A stretch of 64,000 nt of DNA, from assembly GCA_963824475.1 (NCBI GenBank), contig CAWGPR010000009.1:186001-250000 (forward strand). Reading direction: 5' to 3'. Below the pieces are notes generated by a model, which saw only the letters and a list, made by a program, of their open reading frames with translations, ran no database searches and was not told the origin of the DNA. Source of the stretch: Roseiarcus sp963824475. GTDB taxonomy: Bacteria; Pseudomonadota; Alphaproteobacteria; Rhizobiales; Beijerinckiaceae. The position numbers were made by a program, and so were the translations under genes. Each line of letters begins with the position of its first letter. Within the stretch, counting starts at the first letter, position 1. Below, piece by piece: positions 46,037 through 54,713 of this stretch.

Positions 46037-47386
46037 ACTCCGTGCCAGCCGGTGATATTGGCGACCTTCTTGCGCGGCTCCGATCGCTCCAGGAGCGGGT
46101 ACGGGCCCGAACGAAGCAGTTACCTCCGCTGGTCGTCATCCAGGAGGCCGGGCTCGAGGGGTTCTGGATCCATCGAGTGCTGACGAAGAACGGTATCGAG
46201 AGCCACGTCGTCGATCCAGCGTCGGTTGCCACGTCTCGCCGGCGGCGGCGTGCGAAGACCGACAAACTCGATGGCGACACACTGGTTCGCACCTTGCTCG
46301 CCTACAAGCGCGGTGAGCCAAGAGTCTGCGCGATGGTGCGACCGCCGACCCCTGAAGAAGAGGACAGGCGTCGACTATCCCGCGAGCGCCGGGTCTTATT
46401 GAAAGAGCGTGTCCAACATAGCAATCGAATCAAGGGGCTGTTGTTCGGTCAGGGCGTCACTGGTTATGAGCCGTTGCGTCGGGACCGCCGCCAGCGACTG
46501 GTCGGATTGCAAACCGGCGATGGACGGCCGTTGCCTCCCCGTCTGAAGGCTCAGATTGATCGTGAACTCGACCGTCTGGAGACGGTAATTGAGCAGATAA
46601 AGGCGATCGAAGACGAGTTGCGGCATGCCATCGGCGCGGCGAACACAGTGACGCCCGTGCCACGAATGCTGATCGAGCTCAAAGGAATCGGCAACGAATT
46701 CGCGACTGTGCTTTGGACCGAGTGCCTGTATCGTCGCTTTGACAATCGCAGACAGGTGGCTGCCTATGCGGGCCTCGCGCCGACGCCCTGGCAGAGTGGG
46801 TCAATCGATCGAGAGCAGGGAGTCTCGAAGGCCGGCAATCCGCGCTTGCGGGCGATGCTGCTTCAATTGGCTTGGCTGTGGCTACGCCACCAACCCGACT
46901 CGGTTCTGAGCCAATGGTTCGTGGATCGGGTTAAAGCAAACGGGGGCCGTCTAAAGAAGCCGACGATTGTCGCCCTTGCTCGCAAGCTTCTCGTCGCCAT
47001 TTGGAAGTATGTGACCTCCGGAGTCGTCATCGAGGGCGCGATTGTCAGAGCCGCGTGATTTGTCAATTTCGTCGATCCCATCAGAAGTTCGCCAGGGTCA
47101 AGACTCCTCGGCGGATCCAGGTGGATGAACCGATAGATGGCATGGCTTCCCAACGCCGACTGTCAGAATGGTTTCATCTTTCTGAGCTCTTGCCCGCCGC
47201 AAGCGGGATCATGGTGCAGCCGTCCGAGCGGCGACCGAATGTGAGGTTGAACGTGCTCGAAGACGAGCGGGTTCGTGTCGCGTGGGCTCAGGCCACATAG
47301 AGATCGCGGATCGCGAAAATCCGACGCGCGCGCCAGTCCGACCCCCCAGATTGACAAGAGCTTCCCCATGTGAGGCCATCTCGTCG

Positions 47387-48472
47387 TCACCCTCTCGCAA
47401 ACTCCTGTGGCGGTCGATCGTCCACCCTGCCGATCTCTACGACGTCGCTGGCATTCCTTTTGACGGCAAACCGTTCTCCGCGCCGCAGCACTGCCCAGGC
47501 GATCCTGGCTAGCTTGTTGGCGAAGGCGACGATCGCGACGTTGCGATGGGCGCGTTTAAGGAGCGCTTTCGCCCATCGGCCGAGCGGCGTGTCGCGCTCA
47601 GTTACATAGGGCAGAGCCGCGCGCGCTCCATGGATCAGCTGCCTGCGCAGGTATTTGTTGCCTCGTTTGCTGATCCCGAGCAGCTTCGGCTTGCCGCCGG
47701 TCGTGAATTGACGGGGAACCAAGCCGAGCCACGCGGCGAGATCGCGTCCTCGCTCGAAGCTTTCCGCCCGCCCGACGGCGGCGACAAGGGCGGATGCGAC
47801 GATCGCGCCGATGCCTGGGATTGTCGTCAGCCGGCGAGCCTCTTCGTTCTCCTTCACCCAGCGGACGAACTCCGCGTCGAAGGCGGATATCCGCCGATCG
47901 AGCTCAGCCCATTGCGCGCGAGCGTCGGCGACGAGCAGGATTATTCGTGGGCTCAATCCCGCTCCGCTCTGCTCGTCCATCAGAACGATCAGGAACTGCT
48001 CGAGCTTCCGCTTGCCCTGCGGAGCGACAAACCCGCGCTCTAGCAGGATCGCGCGCAGCTGATTGATCAGAGCCGTCCGTTCGCCGACCAACCGGTCGCG
48101 CGATCGATGCAGCGTCTGCATGTCGAGTTGGTCCTGGCTCTTCAGCTCGACGAAGCGCATCGTCGGCCGCGTCGCAGCCTCCGCGATCCCCTCGGCGTCG
48201 CGATCGTCGTTCTTCTGCGCCTTGACGTAGGGCCGCACATATTCCGGCGACATCAGCCGGACCTCGTGACCGTGAGCCGCGAACAGCCTGCCGAGATGAT
48301 GAGCGCCGCAGCAGGCCTCCATCCCGACAACGCAGGGAGGAAGCTTCTCGGCCAGGGTGACCAGCGTCTCGCGCCTCACCTTGCGACGCATCACAACCGC
48401 GCCCGACGCATCCAGCCCAACCACGCTGCAGACGTTCTTGCCGAGATCGACGCCAAGGACCGTAATATCCAT
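47387..48472 (-). CDS. IS110-family transposase (copy c, IS1111-like)
   Basis: 361 residues, full length and of a different subgroup from copies a and b. RuvC-like acids: Asp in VLGVDLGKNVCSVVG, Glu in VVGMEACCGAHHLGRL and Asp-Asp in KNDDRDAEGIAEA. Transposase_20 domain: LTTIPGIGAIVASALVAAVG and LAAWLGLVPRQFTTGGKPKLLGISKRGN. The right flank of its element ends TATGG-AATGG-CCCGCCCC (minus strand), next to the resumed IS630 gene. A related TATGGCCCGCCCC stands at the other IS630 break (44211). Confidence 0.9.
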   Translation of the reverse strand: MDITVLGVDLGKNVCSVVGLDASGAVVMRRKVRRETLVTLAEKLPPCVVGMEACCGAHHLGRLFAAHGHEVRLMSPEYVRPYVKAQKNDDRDAEGIAEAATRPTMRFVELKSQDQLDMQTLHRSRDRLVGERTALINQLRAILLERGFVAPQGKRKLEQFLIVLMDEQSGAGLSPRIILLVADARAQWAELDRRISAFDAEFVRWVKENEEARRLTTIPGIGAIVASALVAAVGRAESFERGRDLAAWLGLVPRQFTTGGKPKLLGISKRGNKYLRRQLIHGARAALPYVTERDTPLGRWAKALLKRAHRNVAIVAFANKLARIAWAVLRRGERFAVKRNASDVVEIGRVDDRPPQEFARG

Positions 48473-48537
48473 TCCCTTCCTCCTCCTGAACCGCCGGCGA
48501 TCCTACGACGCCGGAAGGAGGGGCGGGCCATTCCATA

Positions 48538-49147
48538 AAACCGTCGTCGCCAGCGAACGCGATCGGCCTGACGTGGCGCGGCGGCACGCCCAGTGGACGA
48601 AGCGCCAGAGCGGGATCGACCCCAAGCGTCTGGTGTTCATCGACGAGACCCTCGCCTTCGCGGGGGCAGGCTATGGACGAAGACCAACATGGAGCCGCCG
48701 CGCGGCGAGCGGCTCGTCGACAAGGTCCCGCAAGGCCACTGGAAGACCGCAACGTTCCTCGCCGCCTTGCGCAAGGATCGGATCGATGCGCCCTGCCTGT
48801 TCGATGGACCGATCAACGGCGAACGCTTTCGCGCCTATGTCGAGCAGTTCCTCGTCCCGACCCTCAAGCCCAGCGACGTCGTGATCCTCGACAATCTCGG
48901 CTCGCACAAGGGAAAGGCGGTGCGGAAGGCGATCCGGGATGTCGGAGCCCGCCTCGTCTTCCTGCCGAAATGCTCCCCAGACCTCAACCCAATCGAGCAG
49001 GTCTTCGCCAAGTTCAAGCATCTCTTGCGCAAGGCGGCGGCGCGAACTCTCGAGACGGTCGTCGCGGCCGTCGGCGAGCTGCTCGGCGCCTACACCGCCA
49101 AAGAGTGCGCCAACTACTTCAAAAACGCCGGATACGGACAAGCTTGA
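48538..49147 (+). pseudogene. IS630-family transposase, C-terminal half
   Basis: It resumes TVVASERDRPDVARRHAQWT and LVFIDET, then 23 extra bases (about 48651-48673) break the frame before WTKTNMEPPRGERLVDKVPQ. The rest is clean to 49147: VVILDNLGSHKGKAVR, SPDLNPIEQVFAKFKHLL and ECANYFKNAGYG. It also lacks five residues after MEPP relative to typical members. Its N-terminal half is at 43858-44210. Confidence 0.82.
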
Positions 49148-49804
49148 AAACATCACGCTCTAGGGGGTTCCTTCGCCTTCGACCTGGTCTCCTTCCTCGC
49201 ATCCGGCGCAACGGAAGCCGATCGAGTCGCGGGCGTATTCGATTTCGAGGCCGGCTTCTAAGGCGCCAAAGGCAATCTGGCCGCCTCGCGCGGTGATTGT
49301 CTGTGATCCGGCGTGGAAAAATGGGGCTGACTCACTTTTGATGAAGTCGAGGCGCCGGTTTGGCTCTGATTCGGGCTGGGGATCAGAGCTATGCAGGGGT
49401 TTGACGTTGCGGAACTTGTTCCGCGCGGATTTGTCGTAGAGAGCGCGACCAGAGACGATGGTGGCTTCGTAATCGGGATAAGGGTCTCGGCGAGCGTTTG
49501 CCGATGTCCGATGTGCGGAAGCGTTTGTAGCCGCGTGCACAGCCAATATCGAAGGCGATTGGCTGATCTTCCGGCCGCAGGCGTGCGAATAGCGCTGATT
49601 TTGCGGACCCGCCGCTTCTTCTGCGACATCGCGGCTTGCGAACGGCGGATCTTTGCCGAACGGTTCGAGACGGCCGAGCCAAGAGCCAGACGTACGAGCC
49701 GCCTCGACGATGTGGTCCACTGTCTGGCCATTGCGCTCGGAGGGAGACCAGCTGCCTCTCTTTCGCGCCGGCTCAACGTCGAGGTGAGCAACTGCTGATT
49801 CCTG

Positions 49805-49912
49805 ACGATGTCGCCCACCAAAACGAGATGATGTCGCCCGTCGTAACGGAATGATGCCGCCCACCAAAACGAGATGATGCCGCCCACCGGAACGGAATGA
49901 TGCCGCCCGGGG
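49805..49912 (+). repeat. iterated sub-terminal sites of IS21, left end
   Basis: Five copies of a roughly 24-base unit containing ATGATG-[TC]CGCCC-[AG] spaced by AAAACGAG or GAACGGA. At the right end (52345-52425) the inverse, CGGGCGGCATCATT or close variants, is repeated. Such repeats are IstA-binding sites in IS21 elements. Confidence 0.75.
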
Positions 49913-49983
49913 TTTTTGACGGCGACGAGCGCCTCCGCTGGCCTGTTTAGGGTCGCTCCTTTGGCAATCCAAGGGAGCGATCG

Positions 49984-51534
49984 ATGCCAGCGGAAAGAGT
50001 TTCGATGCGCCAGGCGCGCGAGATCATTCGTCTGAAGTTTTCAACCAGCCTGCCGACGCGCGAGATCGCGCGGCGTCTTGGCCTCGCGCCTTCGACGGTT
50101 CGAGAGACGTTGAGTTGTTTGGACAGCGCTGGGCTTTCTTGGCCGTTGCCGGAGGGGATCGGCGACGCCGAACTGGAGGCGGCGCTTTACGCCAATCGCA
50201 GAAGCAAACGGGGACACCGCCGCCACGCCGAGCCGGACTGGCCCACGGTCCATCGGGAGTTGAAGCGCAAGCACGTCACTCTGCTGATCGTCTGGGACGA
50301 ATATATCGCGGCCGACCCCGGCGGTTACAGCTATTCGCGGTTTTGCGAACTCTATCGCGGTTTTGAAGCGAAGCTGTCGCCGACGATGCGGCAGACGCAC
50401 GCGGCGGGCGAGCGGTTGTTCGTCGATTACGCGGGCGACGGGGTCCCGGTGGTCGTTGACCGGCTCACCGGGGAGATCCGCATGGCGCAGATCTTCGTCG
50501 CCGTGCTCGGCGCCTCGAGCTTCACCTTCGCGCACGCGAGCTGGACGCAGGCGCTCCCCGACTGGATCGACGCCCATGTGCGCGCGCTCCAGGCGATCGG
50601 CGGCGTCCCGCAATTGCTCGTGCCGGACAATACGAAGACCGCCGTCATCAAGGCCTGCCTTTACGATCCTCAGGTCAATCGGACCTATGCCGAAATGGCG
50701 GCGCATTACGGAGCCGCCATTTTGCCGGCGCGGCCGCGGCGGCCCCGGGACAAAGCGAAGGTTGAGCAGGCCGTGCTCATCGTCGAGCGATGGCTGCTCG
50801 GGCGGCTGCGTCACCGAACCTTTTACAGCCTGGCGGACGTCAACGCGGCGATCGCCGATCTCATGACGCACCTCAATGAACACCGCCCGATCCGCCGGCT
50901 CGGCGCAACGCGCCGGCAATTGCTGGAGACGGTTGATCGGCCATCGCTGAGGTCCCTGCCGGCCGAGCCGTACGAGTTCTCGGAATGGCGGACATGCCGC
51001 GTCGGCATCGACTATCACGTCGAGGTCGCCGCCCATTATTACAGCGTGCCCCATCGTTTCATCCGCGCCGAGGTCGACGCGCGGATGACGGTGCGGACCG
51101 TCGAGATTTTCCTCAAGGGCGAGCGGATCGCCGCGCATGTGCGGGCAAGCGGCAACCACAAGCACACCACCGTCTCCGAGCACATGCCGTCCAGCCATCG
51201 GCGCTATGCCGGCTGGACGATTGAACGCATCCGCGCCGACGCGCGCCTGATCGGGCCGGCGACGGCGGCCCTGTGCGAACTGATCCTTGAGGCGCGACCG
51301 CATCCCGAGCAGGGCTTTCGCGCCTGCCTAGGCATCGTCCGGCTCGCGGGTCCCCATGGCGCCGAGCGCCTGGAAGCCGCCGCCGAACGCGCCATCGACA
51401 TCGGCGCGCGGACCTACGGCTCGGTCAAATCCATCCTCGACAACAGCCTCGACCGGCGTCCCGCGCGCCAGCGCTCCACGGACGGAACGCCGATCCTGCA
51501 CGCCAACATCCGTGGGCCGCGCTACTACAATTAG
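49984..51534 (+). CDS. istA: IS21 transposase IstA
   Basis: 516 residues. An N-terminal helix-turn-helix (TSLPTREIARRLGLAPSTVRETL) is followed by the DDE integrase core: Asp in LFVDYAGDGVPVV, Asp in LLVPDNTKTAVIK and Glu in AKVEQAVLIVERW. The C-terminal beta-barrel (VGIDYHVEVAAHYYSVPHRF) is intact. It forms the transpososome with IstB, whose gene starts 11 bases after the istA stop. Confidence 0.94.
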   Translation: MPAERVSMRQAREIIRLKFSTSLPTREIARRLGLAPSTVRETLSCLDSAGLSWPLPEGIGDAELEAALYANRRSKRGHRRHAEPDWPTVHRELKRKHVTLLIVWDEYIAADPGGYSYSRFCELYRGFEAKLSPTMRQTHAAGERLFVDYAGDGVPVVVDRLTGEIRMAQIFVAVLGASSFTFAHASWTQALPDWIDAHVRALQAIGGVPQLLVPDNTKTAVIKACLYDPQVNRTYAEMAAHYGAAILPARPRRPRDKAKVEQAVLIVERWLLGRLRHRTFYSLADVNAAIADLMTHLNEHRPIRRLGATRRQLLETVDRPSLRSLPAEPYEFSEWRTCRVGIDYHVEVAAHYYSVPHRFIRAEVDARMTVRTVEIFLKGERIAAHVRASGNHKHTTVSEHMPSSHRRYAGWTIERIRADARLIGPATAALCELILEARPHPEQGFRACLGIVRLAGPHGAERLEAAAERAIDIGARTYGSVKSILDNSLDRRPARQRSTDGTPILHANIRGPRYYN

Positions 51535-51544
51535 GAGAAACGGC

Positions 51545-52291
51545 TTGCTCAAGCATCCCACCCTCGATCAACTCAGCGCCCTTGGCCTGCATGGCATGGC
51601 CAAGGCCTTCGCCGAACTCGTCGCCAACGGGGAAGCCGGCGGCCTCGGCCATCACGAATGGCTCGGGCTTCTGCTCGATCGCGAGGCGTCCTGGCGGCAG
51701 GACAAGCGCTTCGCGGCGCGGCTGCGCGTCGCCAAATTGCGCCAGCACGCAAGCGTCGAGGATGTCGATTACCGAAGCCCCCGCGGTCTCGACCGCGCGC
51801 TGTTCCAAAAGCTGGTCGAGGGCGAGTGGATCAGCGCCCACGACAATTTGGTTCTCGTCGGTCCGACAGGCGTCGGCAAGAGTTGGCTGGCCTCAGCGCT
51901 TGGCCACAAAGCCTGTCGCGACAATCGGTCGGTCATCTATCAGCGGGCACCCCGTCTGTTCGAGGATCTCGCGCTGGCCCGCGGCGACGGGCGCCATCCC
52001 CGCATCTTACGCAACCTCGGCCGAGCCGACCTTCTCATCCTCGATGATTGGGGGCTTGAGCCACTCGACGCCGTCGCGCGGCATGATCTCCTGGAAATCC
52101 TTGAAGAGCGCTATGGACGCCGCTCCACGGTGATCACCTCCCAGCTTCCGATCGACCGTTGGCACGAAATCATCGGCGATCCCACCTACGCCGACGCCAT
52201 CCTTGACCGTCTCATCCATAACGCTCATCGCATCGAACTCGCCGGCGAAAGCCTGCGTCGGACACAAGCAAAGCAATCAAGGAAGGCTTGA
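51545..52291 (+). CDS. istB: IS21 helper ATPase IstB
   Basis: 248 residues from a TTG at 51545, preceded by AGGAG; the open frame overlapping istA from 51356 is not coding. AAA+ ATPase: Walker A GPTGVGKSWLASALG, Walker B LLILDDWGLEPL, sensor VITSQLPIDRWHE. It selects the target DNA and activates IstA. Confidence 0.94.
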   Translation: MLKHPTLDQLSALGLHGMAKAFAELVANGEAGGLGHHEWLGLLLDREASWRQDKRFAARLRVAKLRQHASVEDVDYRSPRGLDRALFQKLVEGEWISAHDNLVLVGPTGVGKSWLASALGHKACRDNRSVIYQRAPRLFEDLALARGDGRHPRILRNLGRADLLILDDWGLEPLDAVARHDLLEILEERYGRRSTVITSQLPIDRWHEIIGDPTYADAILDRLIHNAHRIELAGESLRRTQAKQSRKA

Positions 52292-53628
52292 CCCAACACC
52301 ACAGCCGGTGACAACAATCCATCGGCCAGCGAGGCTCGCGACCCGGGCGGCATCATTCCGTTACGGTGGGCGGCATCATTCAGGAATCCCGGGCGGCATT
52401 ATCCCGTTATACCCGGGCGGCTTCGTCGGAATCGGCAAGCAACGACACGCTGTTGCGCATGGTGCGCCGGCGTGGGTCACGAAGCTTTCCTCCGCCCACG
52501 ATTGTCGGCATCGATGACTGGGCCTGGCGGCGCAATCATCGCTACGGCACGCTGGTCTGCGACCTTGAACGACATGCGACGATCGCTCTCTTGCCCGATC
52601 GAGAGCCAGCCACCGCTGAAGCTTGGTTGGCGCAGCAATCGCAGATCTGTGTCGTCGCCAGGGATCGTGGAGGCGGCTACGGGGCCGCCGCGCAGCGGGC
52701 GCTTCCGCACGCGATCCAGGTCGCCGACCGCTGGCATTTGATGGAGAACGCGAGCGGCGCCTTTCTCGATGCTGTTCGGAAGTCTATGCGCCAGATCAGG
52801 GCAGCCATGGGAACCGCGATGGTTGATCCGTCGCTTCTAACCTTTGCCGAGAAACTGCAGTACGAGGGGTACGTACGCCGCGAGGAGACGAACGCCGCCA
52901 TCCTCTCGTTGTCCCAGCAAGGGATTGGGATCAAGGAGATCGTGCGCCGCACAGGGTACAGCCGCGGACTGATCCGAAAGATTCTTCGCGGACAGCGCTC
53001 GGACGTCTTCCGTGTCCGACAAGGCTCCCTCGAGTTCCTATCTTCCCTGGCTCGACGAGCAATGGGACGCCGGCTGCCGAAATGGATCGGCCCTATGGCG
53101 GGAACTCCGGCTGCGCGGATTCCGAGGCTGCCTTCGCGTCGTAAGCGAATGGAGCGCGCGGCGCAAAAAGGCTGAGAAGGCGGATCCAGCCGCGTTGGCC
53201 CGCGCCCCATCCGCCCGCACCGTTGCGCGCCTCCTGACGGTCGGCCGAGAGCGGCTGTCAAGGGCTGAGACGATAACAGTCGCCGCCATCGAGAGCGGCG
53301 TCACCGTTCTGGTGGAGGCGCGAGAGATTATTCTGGAGTTCCAGGGCATCATTCGACGAAAGGCCCTTGCCGACCTGGACGCCTGGATCAGCAGAGCCCA
53401 GGCCAGCCTCGTCGCGGCATTCGCCAACGGCGTGTCCAAAGACAAAGCCGCGATCGAGGCGGCAATCGCCTTGCCGTGGTCCAACGGGCAGACCGAAGGC
53501 CAAATCTGCAAGCTGAAGCTCGTCAAACGTCAGATGTATGGTCGCGGAAACCTCGACCTCCTCCAGGCCCGCATCATGGGCTTGGGATAGCGGCCACGTC
53601 ATCGAAATTGCGTCAGAGCCGAAAAATG

Positions 53629-53972
53629 ACCCCCTGAGGCGGGGGATCGGCGTCCCAAAATTGACCTCCAAATTTTCGATTTGTCTGGCTGCCTCGCCTC
53701 ATGGAGAGGGTCCAACCACCGGGTCGAGCCGGCGCTTCTTAGAAAACTGGCGGACGACATGGAGCGGGGCGCCTAGGTTGCCGCGCTGGCAACGCTCTAT
53801 GCCGACAATTCTCTCTTCTTTGATCGTCGGGCAAAAATCCGCCACCGATTGACAAAGCTTTACGCAATATCGTTCGGTAGTCTATTTATCCCTAAGAAGA
53901 AGACCTCGTTCGCTATTCCCTCCGGCGAGGACAACTACATCCTTCATTTCCAGAAGTCCGAGCTCTTGGACG
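53629..53972. other. region between the ISL3 element and phoB, possible gene remnant
   Basis: About 340 bases with no intact gene. A plus-strand stretch (LATLYADNSLFFDRRAKIRH, then LTKLYAISFGSLF) has some protein-like look but contains stops and may be a decayed gene, cut when the IS cluster arrived. No terminator for phoB was identified. Confidence 0.3.
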
Positions 53973-54713
53973 CTAGGGCTTGCCGAAGGTCTCGTCGAAA
54001 GCGTAGCCGGTGCCGCGCACGGTGCGGATGGGATCGCGCTCCCGGCCTCGCGACAGCGCTTTGCGCAGCCGGCCGACGTGAACGTCCACGGTGCGCTCGT
54101 CGATCTCCGCCGCCTGACCCCACACGCCGTCGAGCAATTGCGCGCGCGAAAACACCCGGCCGGGCTTTTCCAAGAGATATTCGAGCAGCCGGAACTCCGT
54201 CGGGCCGAGGTGGATGTCGCGCGCGCCGCGCCGGACGCGCCGGGTCTCCCGGTCCAGATCGAGATCTCCGGCGTAGAGGCGTTCGGCGATCCGCTCAGGA
54301 CGGCTGCGCCTCAGAAGCGCGCGCACCCGCGCCAGCAGTTCGGGCACCGAGAAGGGCTTGACCACATAGTCGTCGGCGCCGACCGATAAGCCCCGCACCC
54401 GCTCGGCTTCCTCGCCGCGCGCGGTGACCATGATGACCGGCAACGTGCGGGTGGATTCGCGCGCCCTTAAGCGACGGCAGATTTCGAGGCCCGAGACGCC
54501 CGGCAGCATCCAGTCGAGAATCACAAGGTCGGGCGCGTTTTCGGCCAGGCGCAATTCGGCTTCGTCGCCCCGCTCGACGTTCTCGACCACGTACCCTTCC
54601 GCCTCGAGATTGTAGCCGAGGAGCAAAGACAGATCCGATTCGTCTTCGACGATCAGGATCCGCGGCGCGGAAGCGGCTCCGGGGCGGACAATGTCCTTGC
54701 GCGCCTGGTTCAT
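53973..54713 (-). CDS. phoB: phosphate regulon response regulator PhoB
   Basis: 246 residues. The receiver domain has the acidic pair Glu23/Asp24 in LIVEDESDL, the phosphorylated Asp67 in LVILDWMLPGVSG and the Lys of VVKPFSVPEL. The OmpR/PhoB winged helix follows (LGPTEFRLLEYLLEKPGRVF, then RTVDVHVGRLRKAL and IRTVRGTGYAF). It activates Pho-box promoters under phosphate limitation. Its start overlaps the phoU stop by one base (TGATG). No phoR kinase gene is present in the window, so it must be elsewhere or replaced by another kinase. Confidence 0.94.
   Translation of the reverse strand: MNQARKDIVRPGAASAPRILIVEDESDLSLLLGYNLEAEGYVVENVERGDEAELRLAENAPDLVILDWMLPGVSGLEICRRLRARESTRTLPVIMVTARGEEAERVRGLSVGADDYVVKPFSVPELLARVRALLRRSRPERIAERLYAGDLDLDRETRRVRRGARDIHLGPTEFRLLEYLLEKPGRVFSRAQLLDGVWGQAAEIDERTVDVHVGRLRKALSRGRERDPIRTVRGTGYAFDETFGKP

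Larger units (their letters stand above)
44469..47058 (+). pseudogene. IS110-family transposase (copy b) split by IS256
   Basis: The N-terminus at 44469 reads MLSRADNTETGISIRTDLRA then IFVSLELS. Removing one T from GAGTTC at 44549-44554 (giving GAGTC) continues RTTWLVTSLSPGTREKMSKHS. The gene is then interrupted exactly by IS256 (44620-46036, with the 8-base duplication ACTCCGTG) and resumes VPAGDIGDLLARLRSLQERV to the stop at 47058. All DEDD and C-terminal motifs are intact (VIQEAGLEGFWIH, AKTDKLDGDTL, AAYAGLAPTPWQSGSIDREQ). It is about 390 residues when repaired. It is in the same subgroup as the copy at 39244. Confidence 0.85.
43766..49160 (+). mobile_element. IS630-family element split by nested IS elements
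   Basis: Left end GAGCGGGATGAATTC at 43766 and right end CATCACGCTC at 49160 are imperfect inverted repeats, each flanked by TA (43764-43765 and 49161-49162), the IS630 target duplication. The transposase gene starts at 43858, is cut after FVHAEKLGFKN near 44210, and resumes with TVVASERDRPDVARRHAQW near 48538. The 4.3 kb in between consists of other insertion sequences. Confidence 0.75.
49793..52437 (+). mobile_element. complete IS21-family element
   Basis: 2,645 bases. It begins TGCTGATTCCTGACGA and ends, read inward, TGCCGATTCCGACGA; AGCAAC is duplicated at 49787-49792 and 52438-52443. It carries istA and istB and iterated sub-terminal sites at both ends. It lies inside the ISL3 transposase gene. 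Confidence 0.92.
49391..53590 (+). pseudogene. ISL3-family transposase split by IS21, one apparent frameshift
   Basis: N-terminal part 49391-49792: zinc-finger pairs CRCPMCGSVCSRVH and FFCDIAACERRIF, ending SRRLNVEVSN. Removing IS21 (plus one AGCAAC copy) joins it in frame to DTLLRMVRRRG at 52441. The DDE acids are present: Asp in IVGIDDWAWRRNHRYGT, Asp in VVARDRGGGYG and Glu in GQTEGQICKLKLVKRQMYG. At 53032-53037 GAGTTC breaks the frame. Read as GAGTC it continues LESYLPWLDEQWDAGC to 53590. Confidence 0.88.
49324..53620 (+). mobile_element. ISL3-family element with 8-bp target duplication, split by IS21
   Basis: Left end GGGCTGACTCACTTTTGATG and right end (reverse complement) GGCTCTGACGCAATTTCGAT are imperfect inverted repeats. 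GAAAAATG is duplicated exactly outside them (49316-49323 and 53621-53628). The transposase gene is interrupted by an IS21 element at 49793-52437. Confidence 0.92.

Noticed and set aside
47904..48752. 282-residue frame opposite the IS110c gene
   Set aside because: It is a shadow of the IS110c transposase and the IS630 fragment in another phase.
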